From contig NZ_CP038462.1 in the NCBI RefSeq assembly GCF_004777465.1, forward strand, positions 930,001-994,000: a DNA stretch of 64,000 nt, in the 5' to 3' direction. Below the pieces are notes generated by a model. The model made no database searches. It worked only from the letters and a program-made list of their open reading frames with translations, and had not been told where the DNA came from. Positions 1 through 9,901 of the stretch are shown piece after piece. The translations under genes were made by a program, and so were the position numbers. Each line of letters starts with the position of its first letter. Within the stretch, counting starts at the first letter, position 1. The DNA is from Nocardioides daphniae. Its GTDB lineage: Bacteria; Actinomycetota; Actinomycetes; Propionibacteriales; Nocardioidaceae.

Positions 1-816
1 CGAGCAGCCCGAAGAAGGTGATCGGGCCGACCAGCGCGGTGGAGACCGAGACGAGCACGGCGACCAGAGCCAGCACCTTGGTTGTCTCGCGGCGGTGGTC
101 GACGCCCAGGTTGGTGGCGGTCTCGGCGCCCAGGGCCAGCACGTCGAAGACGTGCAGCCGGCGCACCACGACCAAGGTCGCCACCGCCACGACGGCGGCG
201 GTGATCCAGACGAGGTCCTCGTCGACGGTCGTGAACGAGGCGAACATCAGGTTCTGCAGCGTCTGGAACTCGCTGGGGTCGATGAGCCGCTGCAGGAAGG
301 AGGCGATGCTGCGGAAGAGGGTGGCGAAGACCATCCCGACCAGGATCAGCACGTGCAGCGGGTAGCGGCCCGAGGCGAAGAGCCAGCGGAAGAGCGTGAG
401 CGCGAAGGCCAGCATCAGCAGCGTCTCGGCGACGAACTGCAGGCGCGGGTCGAGGTCACGCAGCAGCTGGCTGGAGAAGGCGAAGACCACGACGGTCTGC
501 AGGAGCACGTAGAGCGCGTCGAAGCCCATCAGTGCCGGGTCAGGATGCGGTTGCCGGTCACGGTCTGGAAGAGCACCGTCGAGAGCGCGACCGCCCACCC
601 GACCACGACCAGCGCGGCCAGGCGACGCAGCCGCAGCGGCACGACGAACTCCGCGTAGCCGTGGGTGTCGGCGAGCAGGAAGCCGGCGACGACAGCCAGG
701 GCCAGCGCGGCGGCGAGCGCCAGGCGCAGCCGCGGGGAGGGCGTACGACGCGTGCGTGCGCCCCGGCCCGTCGGCGCGGCGGCGAGCGGGGGAGCGGTGA
801 GCTGGTCAGGCGTCAC
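1..816 (-). pseudogene. iron-siderophore ABC transporter permease, FecCD family (partial, frameshifted)
   Basis: This is an inner-membrane permease subunit for ferric-siderophore import. The first 95 residues start at GTG 816, with a Pro/Arg-rich N-terminus, a membrane segment, and the family stretch FQTVTGNRILT. The frame then meets a stop at 529-531. Family members continue with a Pro-x-x-Met-Gly-Phe-Asp-Ala-Leu-Tyr motif, and exactly that sequence (MGFDALYVLLQT) resumes in another frame and stays open to the window edge. One missing C in the run near 535-541 would rejoin the two parts. The gene overlaps the next permease (806-1774) by 11 bases, so the two form one operon and probably a heterodimeric permease. 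The C-terminus lies outside the window. A sequencing indel is more likely than true decay because the downstream half is fully conserved. Confidence 0.8.
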
Positions 817-1774
817 GGGCGGTCCTCCTCAGGAGCAGGACGAGGAAGAAGGCAGCGCCGAGGACACCCATCACGGTGCCCACCGGGATCTCGTAGGGGT
901 GACGGACGAGCCGGCCGACGATGTCGCAGGCCAGCACGAGCCCGGAGCCGAGGATCGCGACCCAGGGCAGGCCGCGGCGGGCGTTGTCGCCAACCATCGT
1001 GCTGACGACGTTGGGCACGACCAGACCGATGAAGGGGATCATCCCCACGGTCACGACGACGACCGCACTGACCACGGAGATGATGCCGAGGCCCATGGCC
1101 ATCACCTTGCGGTGGTCGAGGCCGACGTTGGTGGAGAAGGTCTCGCCCATGCCGGCGACGGTGAAGCGGTCGGCGGCGACGAAGGCCACCGCGACCAGGA
1201 GCGCGGCCACCCAGAGCAGCTCGTAGCGCCCGCGCAGGATGCCCGAGAAGTCGCCGGTCATCCAGCTGTTGAGGGTCTGGAGGAGGTCGTTGTGGAAGGC
1301 CAGGAAGGTGGTGAGCGCGCCGACCACGCCGCCGAGCATCAGCCCGACCAGCGGCACCAGGATCGTCTCCTGCACCGGCATCATCCGCACCACCCGCAGG
1401 AAGAGCCAGGTGCCGGCCAGCGCGAAGAGCGCGGCGGTGCCCATCTTGGCCATCAGCGGGGCCCCGGGCGCCACCAGGGTGACCACGAGCAGCCCCAGGC
1501 CGGCGGCCTCGGTGGTGCCCACGGTCGACGGCTCGACGAAGCGGTTGCGCACGAGCAGCTGGAGCAGCAGGCCGCAGACGGCCAGGGCGGCCCCCGCGAG
1601 CACCAGCGCGAGCGTGCGCGGCAGGCGCGAGGTCAGGAAGATCTCGCGGTCGACGTCGGCCACGCCGATGGAGGCGCTGACGGCCGCCAGGACGAGCAGA
1701 CCGGCGACGCCGCACACCACCCCGACGGCACGGGTGGCCGGCGGGGTGGTGCGGGGGAGGACGGAGACCGTCAC
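806..1774 (-). CDS. iron-siderophore ABC transporter permease, FecCD family
   Basis: This is a 322-residue multi-pass permease of the FecCD/BtuC family and the second permease of the importer. Visible family features include the RLPRTLALVLAGAALAVCG segment after the first helix and conserved Gly-rich helices (FIGLVVPNVV, PYEIPVGTVMG) near the C-terminus. The start is taken as GTG 1774, two bases from the stop of the binding-protein gene (1776). The alternative frame upstream is a shadow of that gene. The pair of permeases fits a heterodimeric channel as in petrobactin- or catechol-type systems. No ATPase is visible; it probably lies beyond the left edge. Confidence 0.88.
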   Translation of the reverse strand: MTVSVLPRTTPPATRAVGVVCGVAGLLVLAAVSASIGVADVDREIFLTSRLPRTLALVLAGAALAVCGLLLQLLVRNRFVEPSTVGTTEAAGLGLLVVTLVAPGAPLMAKMGTAALFALAGTWLFLRVVRMMPVQETILVPLVGLMLGGVVGALTTFLAFHNDLLQTLNSWMTGDFSGILRGRYELLWVAALLVAVAFVAADRFTVAGMGETFSTNVGLDHRKVMAMGLGIISVVSAVVVVTVGMIPFIGLVVPNVVSTMVGDNARRGLPWVAILGSGLVLACDIVGRLVRHPYEIPVGTVMGVLGAAFFLVLLLRRTARDA

Positions 1775-1775
1775 G

Positions 1776-2735
1776 TCAGGAGAGGCTCTGCTCGACCTCG
1801 TCGATGAGCGTGCCCATGGAGGTGAGCCCGCCGACGACGATGTACCAGGCTTCGCCGTCGACGTAGGTGACCTGCTTCTGCTTCCAGGCCTTGGTGGCGC
1901 GGACGAGGTCGTTGTCGAGGATCTCCTCGGCCGACTTGCCCTCCTCGCCGATGGCGGCGTCGCGGTCGACGACGTAGAGGCGGTCGGGGTCGGTCTTGCG
2001 GACGAACTCGAACGAGATCGCCTCGCCGTGGCGGCTCTCCTCGTCGCCGAGCTCGCCGGTGGCGGCCTCGACGCCGAACTCCTCGTGCAGGAAGCCGAAG
2101 CGCGAGCCGACGGAGTACGCCGTGACCTCGCCGCCGCTGGTGAGCAGGACCAGGCCCTTGCCGGCACCGTCGGCCTTCTCGCGCACCGTCTCGATGCGCT
2201 CGGTCTGCTCCGCGATGACCTTCTCGGCCTCGTCGGTCCTGCCGAAGATCTTGGCGAGCTCGAGCACGTTGCTGCGGGCGCTGGTGAAGTAGTCGCCCTC
2301 GTCGACGGACATGTCCAGGACGGGGACGCCGTCGAACGTCTCCTCGAGGGTGTCGTGCATGGCCGAGGAGCGGCCGCCGACGATGATCAGGTCGGGCTCC
2401 GCGCGGGGGATCGCCTCGAGGTCGGGCTCGAAGAGGTCGCCGACGGTGACGTAGTCGTCGCTGGCGTACTTCTCCAGGTAGGACGGGACGGCACCACCCT
2501 TGGCGACACCGGTGACGGCGTCGACGCCGAGGGTGTCGAGGGTGTCGAGCACGCCCATGTCGAAGACCACGACGCTGTCGGGGTCGAGGGGGACCTGCTC
2601 CTCGCCGCGGGAGTCGGTCACGGTGACCGTCTCGCCGGAGTCGGCGGAGCTGGCGTCGTCGGAGCCGCAGCCCGCGAGGGAGAGGGTCAGGGCCGAAGCC
2701 AGGGCCGCAGCGGCCAGTGCCTTGGGGGTACGCAT
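1776..2735 (-). CDS. siderophore ABC transporter substrate-binding lipoprotein
   Basis: This is a 319-residue extracytoplasmic solute-binding lipoprotein that captures a ferric siderophore. The N-terminus has a basic start, a hydrophobic Ala/Leu stretch and the lipobox LAGC, followed by an acidic Ser-rich linker. The mature protein has the periplasmic-binding (Fhu/FepB-like) pattern: a VTVTDSRGEEQVPLDPDSVV strand, a helix predicting DTLDTLGVD, EPDLIIVGGR, and a C-terminal AWYIVVGGLTS segment. I chose ATG 2735 because GGAAGG lies about 8 bases upstream; a GTG three codons earlier is the alternative. It is the first gene of the importer operon. A near-perfect iron box at 2754-2772 indicates repression by iron-loaded IdeR/DtxR. 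Confidence 0.9.
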   Translation of the reverse strand: MRTPKALAAAALASALTLSLAGCGSDDASSADSGETVTVTDSRGEEQVPLDPDSVVVFDMGVLDTLDTLGVDAVTGVAKGGAVPSYLEKYASDDYVTVGDLFEPDLEAIPRAEPDLIIVGGRSSAMHDTLEETFDGVPVLDMSVDEGDYFTSARSNVLELAKIFGRTDEAEKVIAEQTERIETVREKADGAGKGLVLLTSGGEVTAYSVGSRFGFLHEEFGVEAATGELGDEESRHGEAISFEFVRKTDPDRLYVVDRDAAIGEEGKSAEEILDNDLVRATKAWKQKQVTYVDGEAWYIVVGGLTSMGTLIDEVEQSLS

Positions 2736-2753
2736 GGGATCCACCTTCCGAGT

Positions 2754-2772
2754 TCAGGTGAGGCTAACCTAA
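2754..2772 (-). promoter_or_regulatory. IdeR/DtxR-type iron box
   Basis: The 19-base sequence TCAGGTGAGGCTAACCTAA matches the DtxR/IdeR consensus TTAGGTTAGGCTAACCTAA at 17 positions. It sits 19 bases upstream of the binding-lipoprotein start and would cover its promoter, giving repression under iron sufficiency. Confidence 0.85.
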
Positions 2773-2848
2773 CCTCACGTTCGTTCGGGTGGTGACCTGG
2801 GGTCCCGTCGATGGACGGACGGCCGGGCGCGACGAACGGCCCGCAGCC

Positions 2849-3823
2849 TCACTCGTGGACGTCGACGTGCACGTGGTCGCGGTGCTCGAGGATCTTCCGG
2901 TCGCCCTTCGAGGAGCGCGGCACGCGGTAGTCGCGCCACCCGTCGCCGGAGCGTCGACCCGAGTGCCAGATCCGGTCGTCGAAGATGACGGTGGCGATGC
3001 CGAGCCGGTCGGCCATCGCGACCAGGTAGTGGGCCATCGCCCAGCCGCGCCGCTTGTTCTCCGCGTTGATCGGTCGGTAGAAGATGTCGACCGCGCGTCC
3101 GTCGTAGTGGGCCGAGCCGCGCATGTGGCCGCTGCTCACGCCGCGCGGCTCGAAGCCACCGAGCGACTGCTGGCCGAAGACCGAGACGACCTCCTCGCGC
3201 ACCACGTCGGCGCGCTCGGTGAGGCCGTTCGGCAGCAGGGCCGTCGAGCTCCGGTCGGGGTTGCCCTCGGTGGTGCAGTGGAAGGCGGCGCGCGAGTGCC
3301 CCCGCAGCGCCGAGGCCAGCACCCGGGCATCGGCCTCGTGGTCGGCGTACGCGTCGGGGTAGGCGGAGCGCTGCACCTTCTGCGCCGCGACGGTGACCTC
3401 CATGTCGCGGTAGCCGTCGAGCTTGACCAGGGCGTCGTAGAAGGCGTGGGTCGCGAAGACGGGATCCATGATCTCCTCCTCCGAGCCCCACCCTTGGGAG
3501 GGGCGCTGCTGGAAGAGGCCCAGGGAGTCGCGGTCGCCGTAGCTGATGTTGACGATCTTCGACTCCTGGTAGGCCGTCGCCAGGGCGATCGTCACCGCGC
3601 GCGCCGGGAGGCCGCGCGCCTCGCCGATGGCAGCGATCAGCGCGGCGTTCTCCGCCTGCTCGAGGCTGAGGGTGACGGTGGCGCCGTCGACCTCGGCGAC
3701 GCACTCCTCACGGGCGAGGAGCGGGCGTACGCCGCGGTCGACGAGCAGCCAGACGCCGGCGACGACGGCCGCGACCAGGGCCAGGGTGACCAGGGTCCCG
3801 ACCGCGCGCCGACGTCTGGACAT
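2849..3823 (-). CDS. membrane-anchored cell-wall protein with transglycosylase-like and M15-like regions
   Basis: This 324-residue protein has one N-terminal membrane segment (TLVTLALVAAVVAGVWLLV) and an extracellular remainder. Residues about 75-160 resemble a lysozyme-like fold: AYQESKIVNISYGDRDSLGLFQQRPSQ contains a Glu-Ser pair and a GLFQQRPS turn typical of transglycosylases. The C-terminal third has SAHYDGRAVDIF and a final HRDHVHVDV, which match the His-x6-Asp and His-x-His zinc ligands of M15-type peptidases. The inferred role is peptidoglycan remodelling; homologues are often named only as hypothetical or miscalled heavy-metal transporters. It sits three bases after dapD on the same strand and may be co-transcribed. 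Substrate and activity are inferred from motifs only. Confidence 0.75.
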   Translation of the reverse strand: MSRRRRAVGTLVTLALVAAVVAGVWLLVDRGVRPLLAREECVAEVDGATVTLSLEQAENAALIAAIGEARGLPARAVTIALATAYQESKIVNISYGDRDSLGLFQQRPSQGWGSEEEIMDPVFATHAFYDALVKLDGYRDMEVTVAAQKVQRSAYPDAYADHEADARVLASALRGHSRAAFHCTTEGNPDRSSTALLPNGLTERADVVREEVVSVFGQQSLGGFEPRGVSSGHMRGSAHYDGRAVDIFYRPINAENKRRGWAMAHYLVAMADRLGIATVIFDDRIWHSGRRSGDGWRDYRVPRSSKGDRKILEHRDHVHVDVHE

Positions 3824-3826
3824 GCG

Positions 3827-4768
3827 TCAGTTGGCGTGCAGCGCCGCGTTGAGCTCGATGCCCTGGCCGGTGCGGGCCACGGCCTCGACGGCGCCGGTCT
3901 GCGAGTTGCGACGGAAGAGCACGTTGTCGGCGCCGGAGAGCTCGGCGGCCTTGACGACGCGGGAGGAACCGCCGTCGTCGACGACGGTGACCTTGGTGCC
4001 GGCGGTGACGTAGCAACCGGCCTCCACGACGCAGTCGTCGCCCAGGGAGATGCCGATGCCGGCGTTGGCGCCCAGGAGGCAGCGCTCACCGATGGAGATG
4101 ACCTCCTTGCCGCCGCCCGACAGGGTGCCCATGATCGAGGCGCCACCGCCGATGTCGGAGCCGTCGCCGACGACGACGCCGGCCGAGATGCGGCCCTCGA
4201 CCATCGAGGCGCCCAGCGTGCCGGCGTTGAAGTTGACGAAGCCCTCGTGCATGACCGTGGTGCCCGACGCCAGGTGGGCGCCGAGGCGGACGCGGTCGGC
4301 GTCGGCGATGCGGACGCCGGAGGGGACGACGTAGTCGACCATGCGGGGGAACTTGTCGACGCCGTGGACGGCGACGTGGTGGCCGGCGGCCTTGAGGCGG
4401 GCGCGGGTGATCTCGAAGCCCTCGACGGCGCAGGGGCCGGCGGAGGTCCACACGACGTTGGTGAGGAGGCCGAACACGCCGTCCATGGAGATCGAGTGCG
4501 GCACGACCAGGCGCGACGACAGCAGGTGCAGGCGCAGCCAGGCGTCCTGGGCCGACGCGGGAGCGGCCGAGAGGTCGTCGACCGTCACGAGCTCGACGCT
4601 CGTGCGCACGCGGCGGACCTGGTCGGAGCCGGCCATCTCCTCCAGCACGGAGGGGGCCGGGGTGCCGTCCGGGGTGCCCAGCGCGGGGGCCGGGAACCAG
4701 GCGTCGAGCACGGCGTCGTTGGTGTCACGGGTGACGAGGGCGTAGCCCCAAGCAGCAGTCAGACTCAC
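3827..4768 (-). CDS. dapD: 2,3,4,5-tetrahydropyridine-2,6-dicarboxylate N-succinyltransferase
   Basis: DapD transfers succinyl from succinyl-CoA to tetrahydrodipicolinate in the diaminopimelate/lysine pathway, in the cytoplasm. The protein is 313 residues, the long actinobacterial type. Its centre is a left-handed beta-helix of hexapeptide repeats (for example [39 protein letters not shown] and [15 protein letters not shown]). I prefer GTG 4768 over GTG 4777 because a TAGAGT -10-like element ends seven bases upstream, which would give a leaderless transcript. DapE, which acts two steps later, is also in this window at 13248. It is divergent from the small membrane gene at 4807. Confidence 0.93.
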   Translation of the reverse strand: MSLTAAWGYALVTRDTNDAVLDAWFPAPALGTPDGTPAPSVLEEMAGSDQVRRVRTSVELVTVDDLSAAPASAQDAWLRLHLLSSRLVVPHSISMDGVFGLLTNVVWTSAGPCAVEGFEITRARLKAAGHHVAVHGVDKFPRMVDYVVPSGVRIADADRVRLGAHLASGTTVMHEGFVNFNAGTLGASMVEGRISAGVVVGDGSDIGGGASIMGTLSGGGKEVISIGERCLLGANAGIGISLGDDCVVEAGCYVTAGTKVTVVDDGGSSRVVKAAELSGADNVLFRRNSQTGAVEAVARTGQGIELNAALHAN

Positions 4769-4806
4769 AGGCGTCACTCTACGGGGCCACCGATACCCTC
4801 ACCGAC

Positions 4807-5202
4807 GTGTATCCACCGCTCACCTACGCCGTCGCGGCCTTCCTGGGGCTCGTCGCCGTGCTGGCCCTCGTCGCCCTCAAGCAGCCCTCCCTCGAGCCCT
4901 TCGTCCGCCGGGCGATGAGGGCGGCCCACGCCGCCACGGCCGCGGTCGTCGCGCTCGACGCGATCAAGCTCATGCAGGGCCACGAGGTCGACAACATGGT
5001 GACCCACGTCGGCTACATGGTGGCCTCGGTCGGCCTGCCGGTGATCCTGCTGTCGCAGCGCGGTGAGTTCGACGAGGAGGGCAACGCGGTGCTCGACGAC
5101 GAGGGCAACCCCGTCGACTCGCCGCCGCCGCACCTGGCCGTCGTCGCGATCTGTGCGACCGCGATGCTGGTGCTGGTCGTCCGTCTGCAGCTGACGCTGT
5201 GA
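4807..5202 (+). CDS. small integral membrane protein of unknown function
   Basis: This is a 131-residue protein with about three predicted membrane helices (residues 6-24, 40-57 with a VVALDAIKLM segment, and 108-128) and an acidic loop rich in Asp/Glu/Asn before the last helix. I do not recognise a family. The GTG start follows a TACCCT -10-like hexamer by seven bases, suggesting leaderless translation. Its stop overlaps the GTG of the next gene, so the two membrane proteins are translationally coupled and may act together. Confidence 0.7.
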   Translation: MYPPLTYAVAAFLGLVAVLALVALKQPSLEPFVRRAMRAAHAATAAVVALDAIKLMQGHEVDNMVTHVGYMVASVGLPVILLSQRGEFDEEGNAVLDDEGNPVDSPPPHLAVVAICATAMLVLVVRLQLTL

Positions 5203-5618
5203 GCGGGCCGAGGAAGCCCCCGGCGCGGCACCGCGCCATGGGGCAGGTGCTCATCGCTGCGTACGCGGTCTTCGCGGTCTCCGCAGGCGCCCGCACCTTC
5301 TCGCAGGCGGTCACCCAGTTCGAGGTCGCCCCCGTGGCCTACCTGCTGTCGGGTGCCGCCGCGCTGGTCTACCTCGTCGCGACGCTCGCCTTCCGCAAGC
5401 CCGGGCGTACGTGGTTCCGGGTCGCGCTGGTGGCCTGCCTCTTCGAGCTGGTCGGGGTGCTGGGCATCGGCCTGTGGACCACCCTGCACCCCGAGCTCTT
5501 CGCCGACGCCACCGTCTGGTCGCACTTCGGGTCCTACGGCTACGTGCCGCTGGCGCTGCCCTTCGTCGGGCTGGCGTGGCTCAGGCACGTGGAGCCGGAG
5601 ACCCGTCCGGTGCGCTGA
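5199..5618 (+). CDS. integral membrane protein of unknown function
   Basis: This is a 139-residue protein with four hydrophobic helices and a basic N-terminus (RKPPARHR). The GTG start at 5199 overlaps the TGA of the preceding gene (GTGA), which supports this start and co-translation. The text AGARTFSQAV and RKPGRTWFRVALVACLFELVGV suggests a conserved actinobacterial membrane family, but I cannot name it. It is probably a small membrane complex with its partner; the function is unknown. Confidence 0.7.
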   Translation: MSGPRKPPARHRAMGQVLIAAYAVFAVSAGARTFSQAVTQFEVAPVAYLLSGAAALVYLVATLAFRKPGRTWFRVALVACLFELVGVLGIGLWTTLHPELFADATVWSHFGSYGYVPLALPFVGLAWLRHVEPETRPVR

Positions 5619-5729
5619 GCCCCGTCGTCCGTTGTGTGCGTACGTTGTGTGCGCAAACGCCCGCGACACGCCGCGCCGCGGCTCGGTTCGTGCACACAGA
5701 CAGCGGAGTGCCGGGTTCGAACCTGCCGG

Positions 5730-6264
5730 TCACTGGCCGGTGCGGCCGTCCAGGCACTCACGCAGCAGGTCGACGTGGCCCAGGTGGCGGGCGTACTCCT
5801 CGACCATGTGCACGGCCATGTCGCGCACGGTCAGCGTGTCGCCGTGGCCGTCGGGCAGACGGGCGCCGAGGTTGGCCTCGGGCCACTCCTCCCAGAGCCG
5901 GCGGGCGTGCTCGACCTCCGCGCGCCAGGCCATCCATGCCGACGCGACGCCCTCCTCGGTGGGCGTGATCTCGGTGAAGCCGCCGGTGCCGTCGTCGAAG
6001 ATTCGTCGTCCGGTGGGGTCGCCGCCGAGGAAGAGCCGGAACCACCGGTGCTCCACGCGCGCCATGTGCTGCACCATGCCGAGCAGGGAGAGGTCCGAGG
6101 GCGGCACGGCGCGGGTCCCCATCTGCTCCGGCGTCAGGTCCTCGCACTTCATCTCCAGCGTCAGCCGGTAGTGCTCCAGGTAGCTGGTCAGCGTCGCCTT
6201 CTCGTCCGCCCGACGGCAGCTGCCCCCGGGGGTCGTCCTCGGGGCGGATCCACGTGTCTGGCAT
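5730..6264 (-). pseudogene. DinB/DUF664 family protein (frameshifted near the N-terminus)
   Basis: This is a DinB-like four-helix protein of about 178 residues, a family related to metal-dependent thiol transferases. The body is well conserved: ADEKATLTSYLEHYR, CEDLTPEQM, PPSDLSLLGMVQHMARVEHRWF, and the final metal-ligand helix VRDMAVHMVEEYARHLGHVDLLRE. The expected N-terminus MPDTWIRPEDDPR starts at ATG 6264 but is in another frame; dropping one G from the G5 run near 6225-6230 rejoins the two. The frame break is probably an extra base call. In the intact frame alone the N-terminus would be an unlikely Cys/Arg-rich sequence. Confidence 0.75.
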
Positions 6265-6370
6265 GTCGTCCACCCGACCACAACCCGGCACGGCCGACAA
6301 GGGCGTGACGTGCCTCCGCGGCGTGTGACGCAATCGCGTTGGCGGGCGCCGTGCCCAGCCGCGTACGATG

Positions 6371-6582
6371 GCCGGAGGCGTCTGAGCCGTCATCAGCGGC
6401 GAGCCTCCGGAAGAACAGGCCTCCCACGCCGGGGAGCGCCCCACTAGAACCGGACGGGTCCGGCCCGACACAGCCGAAGAACGAGTGGCTGGGTGCGACT
6501 GCGCCCGGCAATCGAGGTGGTACCGCGGCTCCCGTCGTCCTCGTGTGAAGACCCCACGACCGACGCACGCAGGAGCCCCCTC
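6371..6582 (+). promoter_or_regulatory. ileS T-box riboswitch, translational type with short stem I
   Basis: This leader RNA senses uncharged tRNA-Ile. A short stem I is formed by GGCCGGAGGC (6370-6379) and GCCTCCGG (6403-6410). Its loop carries the specifier ATC at 6392-6394, an isoleucine codon. The T-box proper, GAGGTGGTACCGCGG, is at 6514-6528 and would pair with the tRNA NCCA end. Just after it, GGCTCC (6527-6532) is exactly complementary to GGAGCC (6572-6577), which includes the ribosome-binding site of ileS. The alternative pairing therefore hides or frees the Shine-Dalgarno sequence, so control is of translation rather than termination. This is the known actinobacterial ileS arrangement. 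Confidence 0.9.
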
Positions 6583-9500
6583 ATGGCCTATCCCTTGGTC
6601 TCGCACACCGGCGAGAGCAACGTCCCCTCGAGCCCGCGCTTCCCCGCGATCGAGGAGTCGGTGCTGGCCTACTGGAAGGCCGACGGCACCTTCGAGGCCT
6701 CCGTCGCGCAGCGCGACGGCGGCGAGCACGGCGAGGACGAGTTCGTCTTCTACGACGGCCCGCCCTTCGCCAACGGCCTGCCGCACTACGGCCACCTGCT
6801 GACCGGCTACGTCAAGGACATCGTCCCGCGCTACCAGACGATGCGCGGCAAGAAGGTGGAGCGCCGCTTCGGCTGGGACACCCACGGCCTGCCCGCCGAG
6901 CTCGAGGCGATGCGCCAGGGCGGCATCAAGACCACCGACGAGATCGTCGAGATGGGCATCGACAAGTTCAACGACGCCTGCCGCGCCTCGGTGCTGAAGT
7001 ACGCCGGCGAGTGGCAGACGTACGTCACCCGCCAGGCGCGCTGGGTCGACTTCGACAACGACTACAAGACCATGAACCCCGAGTTCATGGAGTCGGTCAT
7101 CTGGGCCTTCAAGCGGCTGCACGACAAGGGCTACGTCTACGAGGGCTTCCGCGTCCTGCCCTACTGCTGGAAGGACGAGACGCCGCTCTCCAACCACGAG
7201 CTGCGCATGGACGACGACGTCTACAAGATGCGCCAGGACCCGGCCGTCACCGTCGGCTTCACCCTCGAGGACCGTGGTGAGGGCAGCCCGCTCGACGGCG
7301 CCCGGATCCTGGTGTGGACGACCACCCCGTGGACCCTGCCCTCCAACCTGGCCGTGATGGTCGGCTCCGAGATCGACTACGTCGTCGTCGAGGCGACCGT
7401 GCCGGGCAGCGAGGAGAAGGCGCGGTACGTCCTCGCCGAGGCCCTGCTCGGCAAGTACGCCCGTGAGCTGGCCGACGCGGACGGCGAGTTCACGGTGCTC
7501 GCGACCTACAAGGGCGCCGACCTGGTCGGACGCACGTACGCGCCGCCGTTCTCCTACTACCTGGGCCACGAGAACGCCTTCCGCGTCGTCGCGGCCGACG
7601 ACGCCGTCACCACCACCGACGGAACCGGTGTCGTGCACACCGCCGGCGCCTTCGGCGAGGTCGACAAGGAGGTCACCGACCGCGAGGGCATCGAGGCGGT
7701 CATGCCGGTCGGCAAGGACGGTACCTTCACCCACCCGGTCTCCGAGTACGCCGGGATGCTGGTCTTCGACGCCAACCCGCACGTGATCGACCACCTCAAG
7801 GCCGCCACCCGCGCCGCCGGCGGCGACGCCTCGGGTGAGCAGGGCGCGGTCACCCCCGGCACGGTGCTGCTGCGCCGTGAGTCCTACGAGCACTCCTACC
7901 CGCACTGCTGGCGCTGCCGCGAGCCCCTGATCTACAAGGGCGTCTCGTCGTGGTTCGTCGAGGTGACCGCGTTCAAGGACCAGATGCTCGCCAACAACGA
8001 GCTGATCAACTGGGTGCCTGACCACATCAAGCACGGCCAGTTCGGCAAGTGGCTCGAGAACGCCCGCGACTGGTCGATCACCCGCAACCGCTTCTGGGGC
8101 TCCCCGGTGCCGGTGTGGAAGTCGGACAACCCGGAGTACCCGCGCCTCGACGTCTACGGCTCCTTCGAGGAGATCGAGCGCGACTTCGGCCGCCTGCCCC
8201 GCAACGCCGACGGCGAGCGCGACCTGCACCGCCCGTGGGTCGATGAGCTGACCCGCCCCAACCCCGACGACCCGACCGGTCAGTCGACGATGCGCCGCGT
8301 CACCGACGTCCTCGACGTCTGGTTCGACTCGGGCTCGATGTCGTTCGCCCAGAACCACTACCCGTTCGAGAACGCCGACTGGTTCGACGGCACCGCCGAG
8401 AAGAAGGCCCACTTCCCGGGCGACTTCATCGTCGAGTACATCGGCCAGACCCGCGGCTGGTTCTACACGCTGCACATCCTGGCCACCGGCATCTTCGGCA
8501 AGCCGGCCTTCAGCAACTGCATCAGCCACGGCATCGTGCTCGGCTCCGACGGCCAGAAGATGTCGAAGTCGCTGCGCAACTACCCCGACGTCTCCGAGGT
8601 CTTCGACCGCGACGGCGCCGACGCGATGCGCTGGTTCCTGATGTCGAGCCCGATCCTGCGCGGCGGCAACCTGGTCGTCACCGAGCAGGGCATCCGTGAC
8701 TCGGTGCGCCAGGTGATGATCCCGCTGTGGAACACCTGGTACTTCTTCCAGATGTACGCCAACGCGGCCGGCTACACCGCCCAGCGCCGCACCGATTCGG
8801 CGCACCCGATGGACCGCTACCTGCTGGCCAAGACCCGCGAGTTCGTCGCGACGTCGACCGAGCAGCAGGACGCCTACGACATCGCGGGTGCCTGCGAGTC
8901 GACGCGCACCTTCCTCGACGTGCTGACGAACTGGTACGTCCGTCGCTCGCGCGAGCGGTTCTGGGCCCAGGGCGTCACTGACGGCAACGTCACGCCGGAG
9001 ACCGCCGACGCCTTCGACACGCTCTACACGGTGCTCGAGACGGTGCTGCGCGTCGCCGCGCCGCTGCTGCCGCTGGTCACCGAGGAGATCTGGCGCGGCC
9101 TGACCGGTGGTCGCTCGGTGCACCTGACCGACTGGCCCACGCTCGACGAGCTGCCGGCCGACGACGCGCTGGTCACCCAGATGGACCTCGTGCGTGAGGT
9201 CTGCTCGGCCGGCTCGGCGCTGCGCAAGGGCGCCAACCTGCGCAACCGCCTGCCGCTGAGCGCGCTGACCGTGGTCGCCGACGGCGACTCGGTGACCGGC
9301 TTCGAGGCGTTGGTCGCCGACGAGCTCAACCTCAAGTCGGTGCGCGTCGTCGCGCCCGGCAGCGAGGAGGCGGCAGCGTACGCCGTCGAGCAGAAGCTCA
9401 CCGTCAACGCGCGCGCCGCCGGCCCCCGCCTGGGCAAGAACGTCCAGCTCGCGATCAAGGGCTCGAAGAGCGGCGACTGGTCGGTGGCCGCCGACGGCAC

Positions 9501-9894
9501 CGTGACCTCGGGCGGCCTGGAGCTGGTCGAGGGGGAGTACACCCTCGAGACCGTGGCCGGCGCCGCCGACGGTGGCACCGTGACCGGGATGCTGCCGGGC
9601 GGCGGGTTCGTCGTCCTCGACACCCGGGTGACGCCCGAGCTGGCCGCCGAGGGCATCGCGCGCGACGTCGTGCGTGCCGTCCAGCAGGCCCGCAAGGACG
9701 CCGGGCTGGAGGTCTCCGACAAGATCGCGCTCACGCTCGACGGCGACGAGGCCGTGCGGGCCGCCGTGGTCGCGCACGAGTCGCTGATCGCCGCCGAGGT
9801 CCAGGCCACCGCGTACGCCGTGGCTGCGGTCGAGGGCGAGTCCGTCGCCGTCGGTGACGGCAACACGGTGCGCTTCGTGGTGGCCAAGGCCTGA
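6583..9894 (+). CDS. ileS: isoleucine--tRNA ligase
   Basis: Cytoplasmic IleRS charges tRNA-Ile with isoleucine using ATP. It is 1,103 residues, the long eukaryote-like bacterial type (the form often tolerant of mupirocin). The class I signatures are present: a HIGH variant HYGH near residue 68 ([18 protein letters not shown]) and KMSKS in [11 protein letters not shown] near residue 655. The editing domain lies between, with [11 protein letters not shown]. The anticodon-binding and C-terminal domains are complete. ATG 6583 follows AGGAG at 6571 and is the first start after the T-box; an upstream in-frame ATG at 6493 lies inside the T-box and is rejected. Confidence 0.97.
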   Translation: MAYPLVSHTGESNVPSSPRFPAIEESVLAYWKADGTFEASVAQRDGGEHGEDEFVFYDGPPFANGLPHYGHLLTGYVKDIVPRYQTMRGKKVERRFGWDTHGLPAELEAMRQGGIKTTDEIVEMGIDKFNDACRASVLKYAGEWQTYVTRQARWVDFDNDYKTMNPEFMESVIWAFKRLHDKGYVYEGFRVLPYCWKDETPLSNHELRMDDDVYKMRQDPAVTVGFTLEDRGEGSPLDGARILVWTTTPWTLPSNLAVMVGSEIDYVVVEATVPGSEEKARYVLAEALLGKYARELADADGEFTVLATYKGADLVGRTYAPPFSYYLGHENAFRVVAADDAVTTTDGTGVVHTAGAFGEVDKEVTDREGIEAVMPVGKDGTFTHPVSEYAGMLVFDANPHVIDHLKAATRAAGGDASGEQGAVTPGTVLLRRESYEHSYPHCWRCREPLIYKGVSSWFVEVTAFKDQMLANNELINWVPDHIKHGQFGKWLENARDWSITRNRFWGSPVPVWKSDNPEYPRLDVYGSFEEIERDFGRLPRNADGERDLHRPWVDELTRPNPDDPTGQSTMRRVTDVLDVWFDSGSMSFAQNHYPFENADWFDGTAEKKAHFPGDFIVEYIGQTRGWFYTLHILATGIFGKPAFSNCISHGIVLGSDGQKMSKSLRNYPDVSEVFDRDGADAMRWFLMSSPILRGGNLVVTEQGIRDSVRQVMIPLWNTWYFFQMYANAAGYTAQRRTDSAHPMDRYLLAKTREFVATSTEQQDAYDIAGACESTRTFLDVLTNWYVRRSRERFWAQGVTDGNVTPETADAFDTLYTVLETVLRVAAPLLPLVTEEIWRGLTGGRSVHLTDWPTLDELPADDALVTQMDLVREVCSAGSALRKGANLRNRLPLSALTVVADGDSVTGFEALVADELNLKSVRVVAPGSEEAAAYAVEQKLTVNARAAGPRLGKNVQLAIKGSKSGDWSVAADGTVTSGGLELVEGEYTLETVAGAADGGTVTGMLPGGGFVVLDTRVTPELAAEGIARDVVRAVQQARKDAGLEVSDKIALTLDGDEAVRAAVVAHESLIAAEVQATAYAVAAVEGESVAVGDGNTVRFVVAKA

Positions 9895-9901
9895 GCACGG
9901 C

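Noticed and set aside
5700..5730. GGGTTCGAACC resembling a tRNA T-arm
   Set aside because: The flanking bases cannot form the five-pair T-stem, and no acceptor or anticodon stem is found around it.
6493..6583. Longer ileS start at ATG 6493
   Set aside because: The extra codons overlap the T-box motif and the Shine-Dalgarno sequestering helix. The extension has no similarity to IleRS N-termini.
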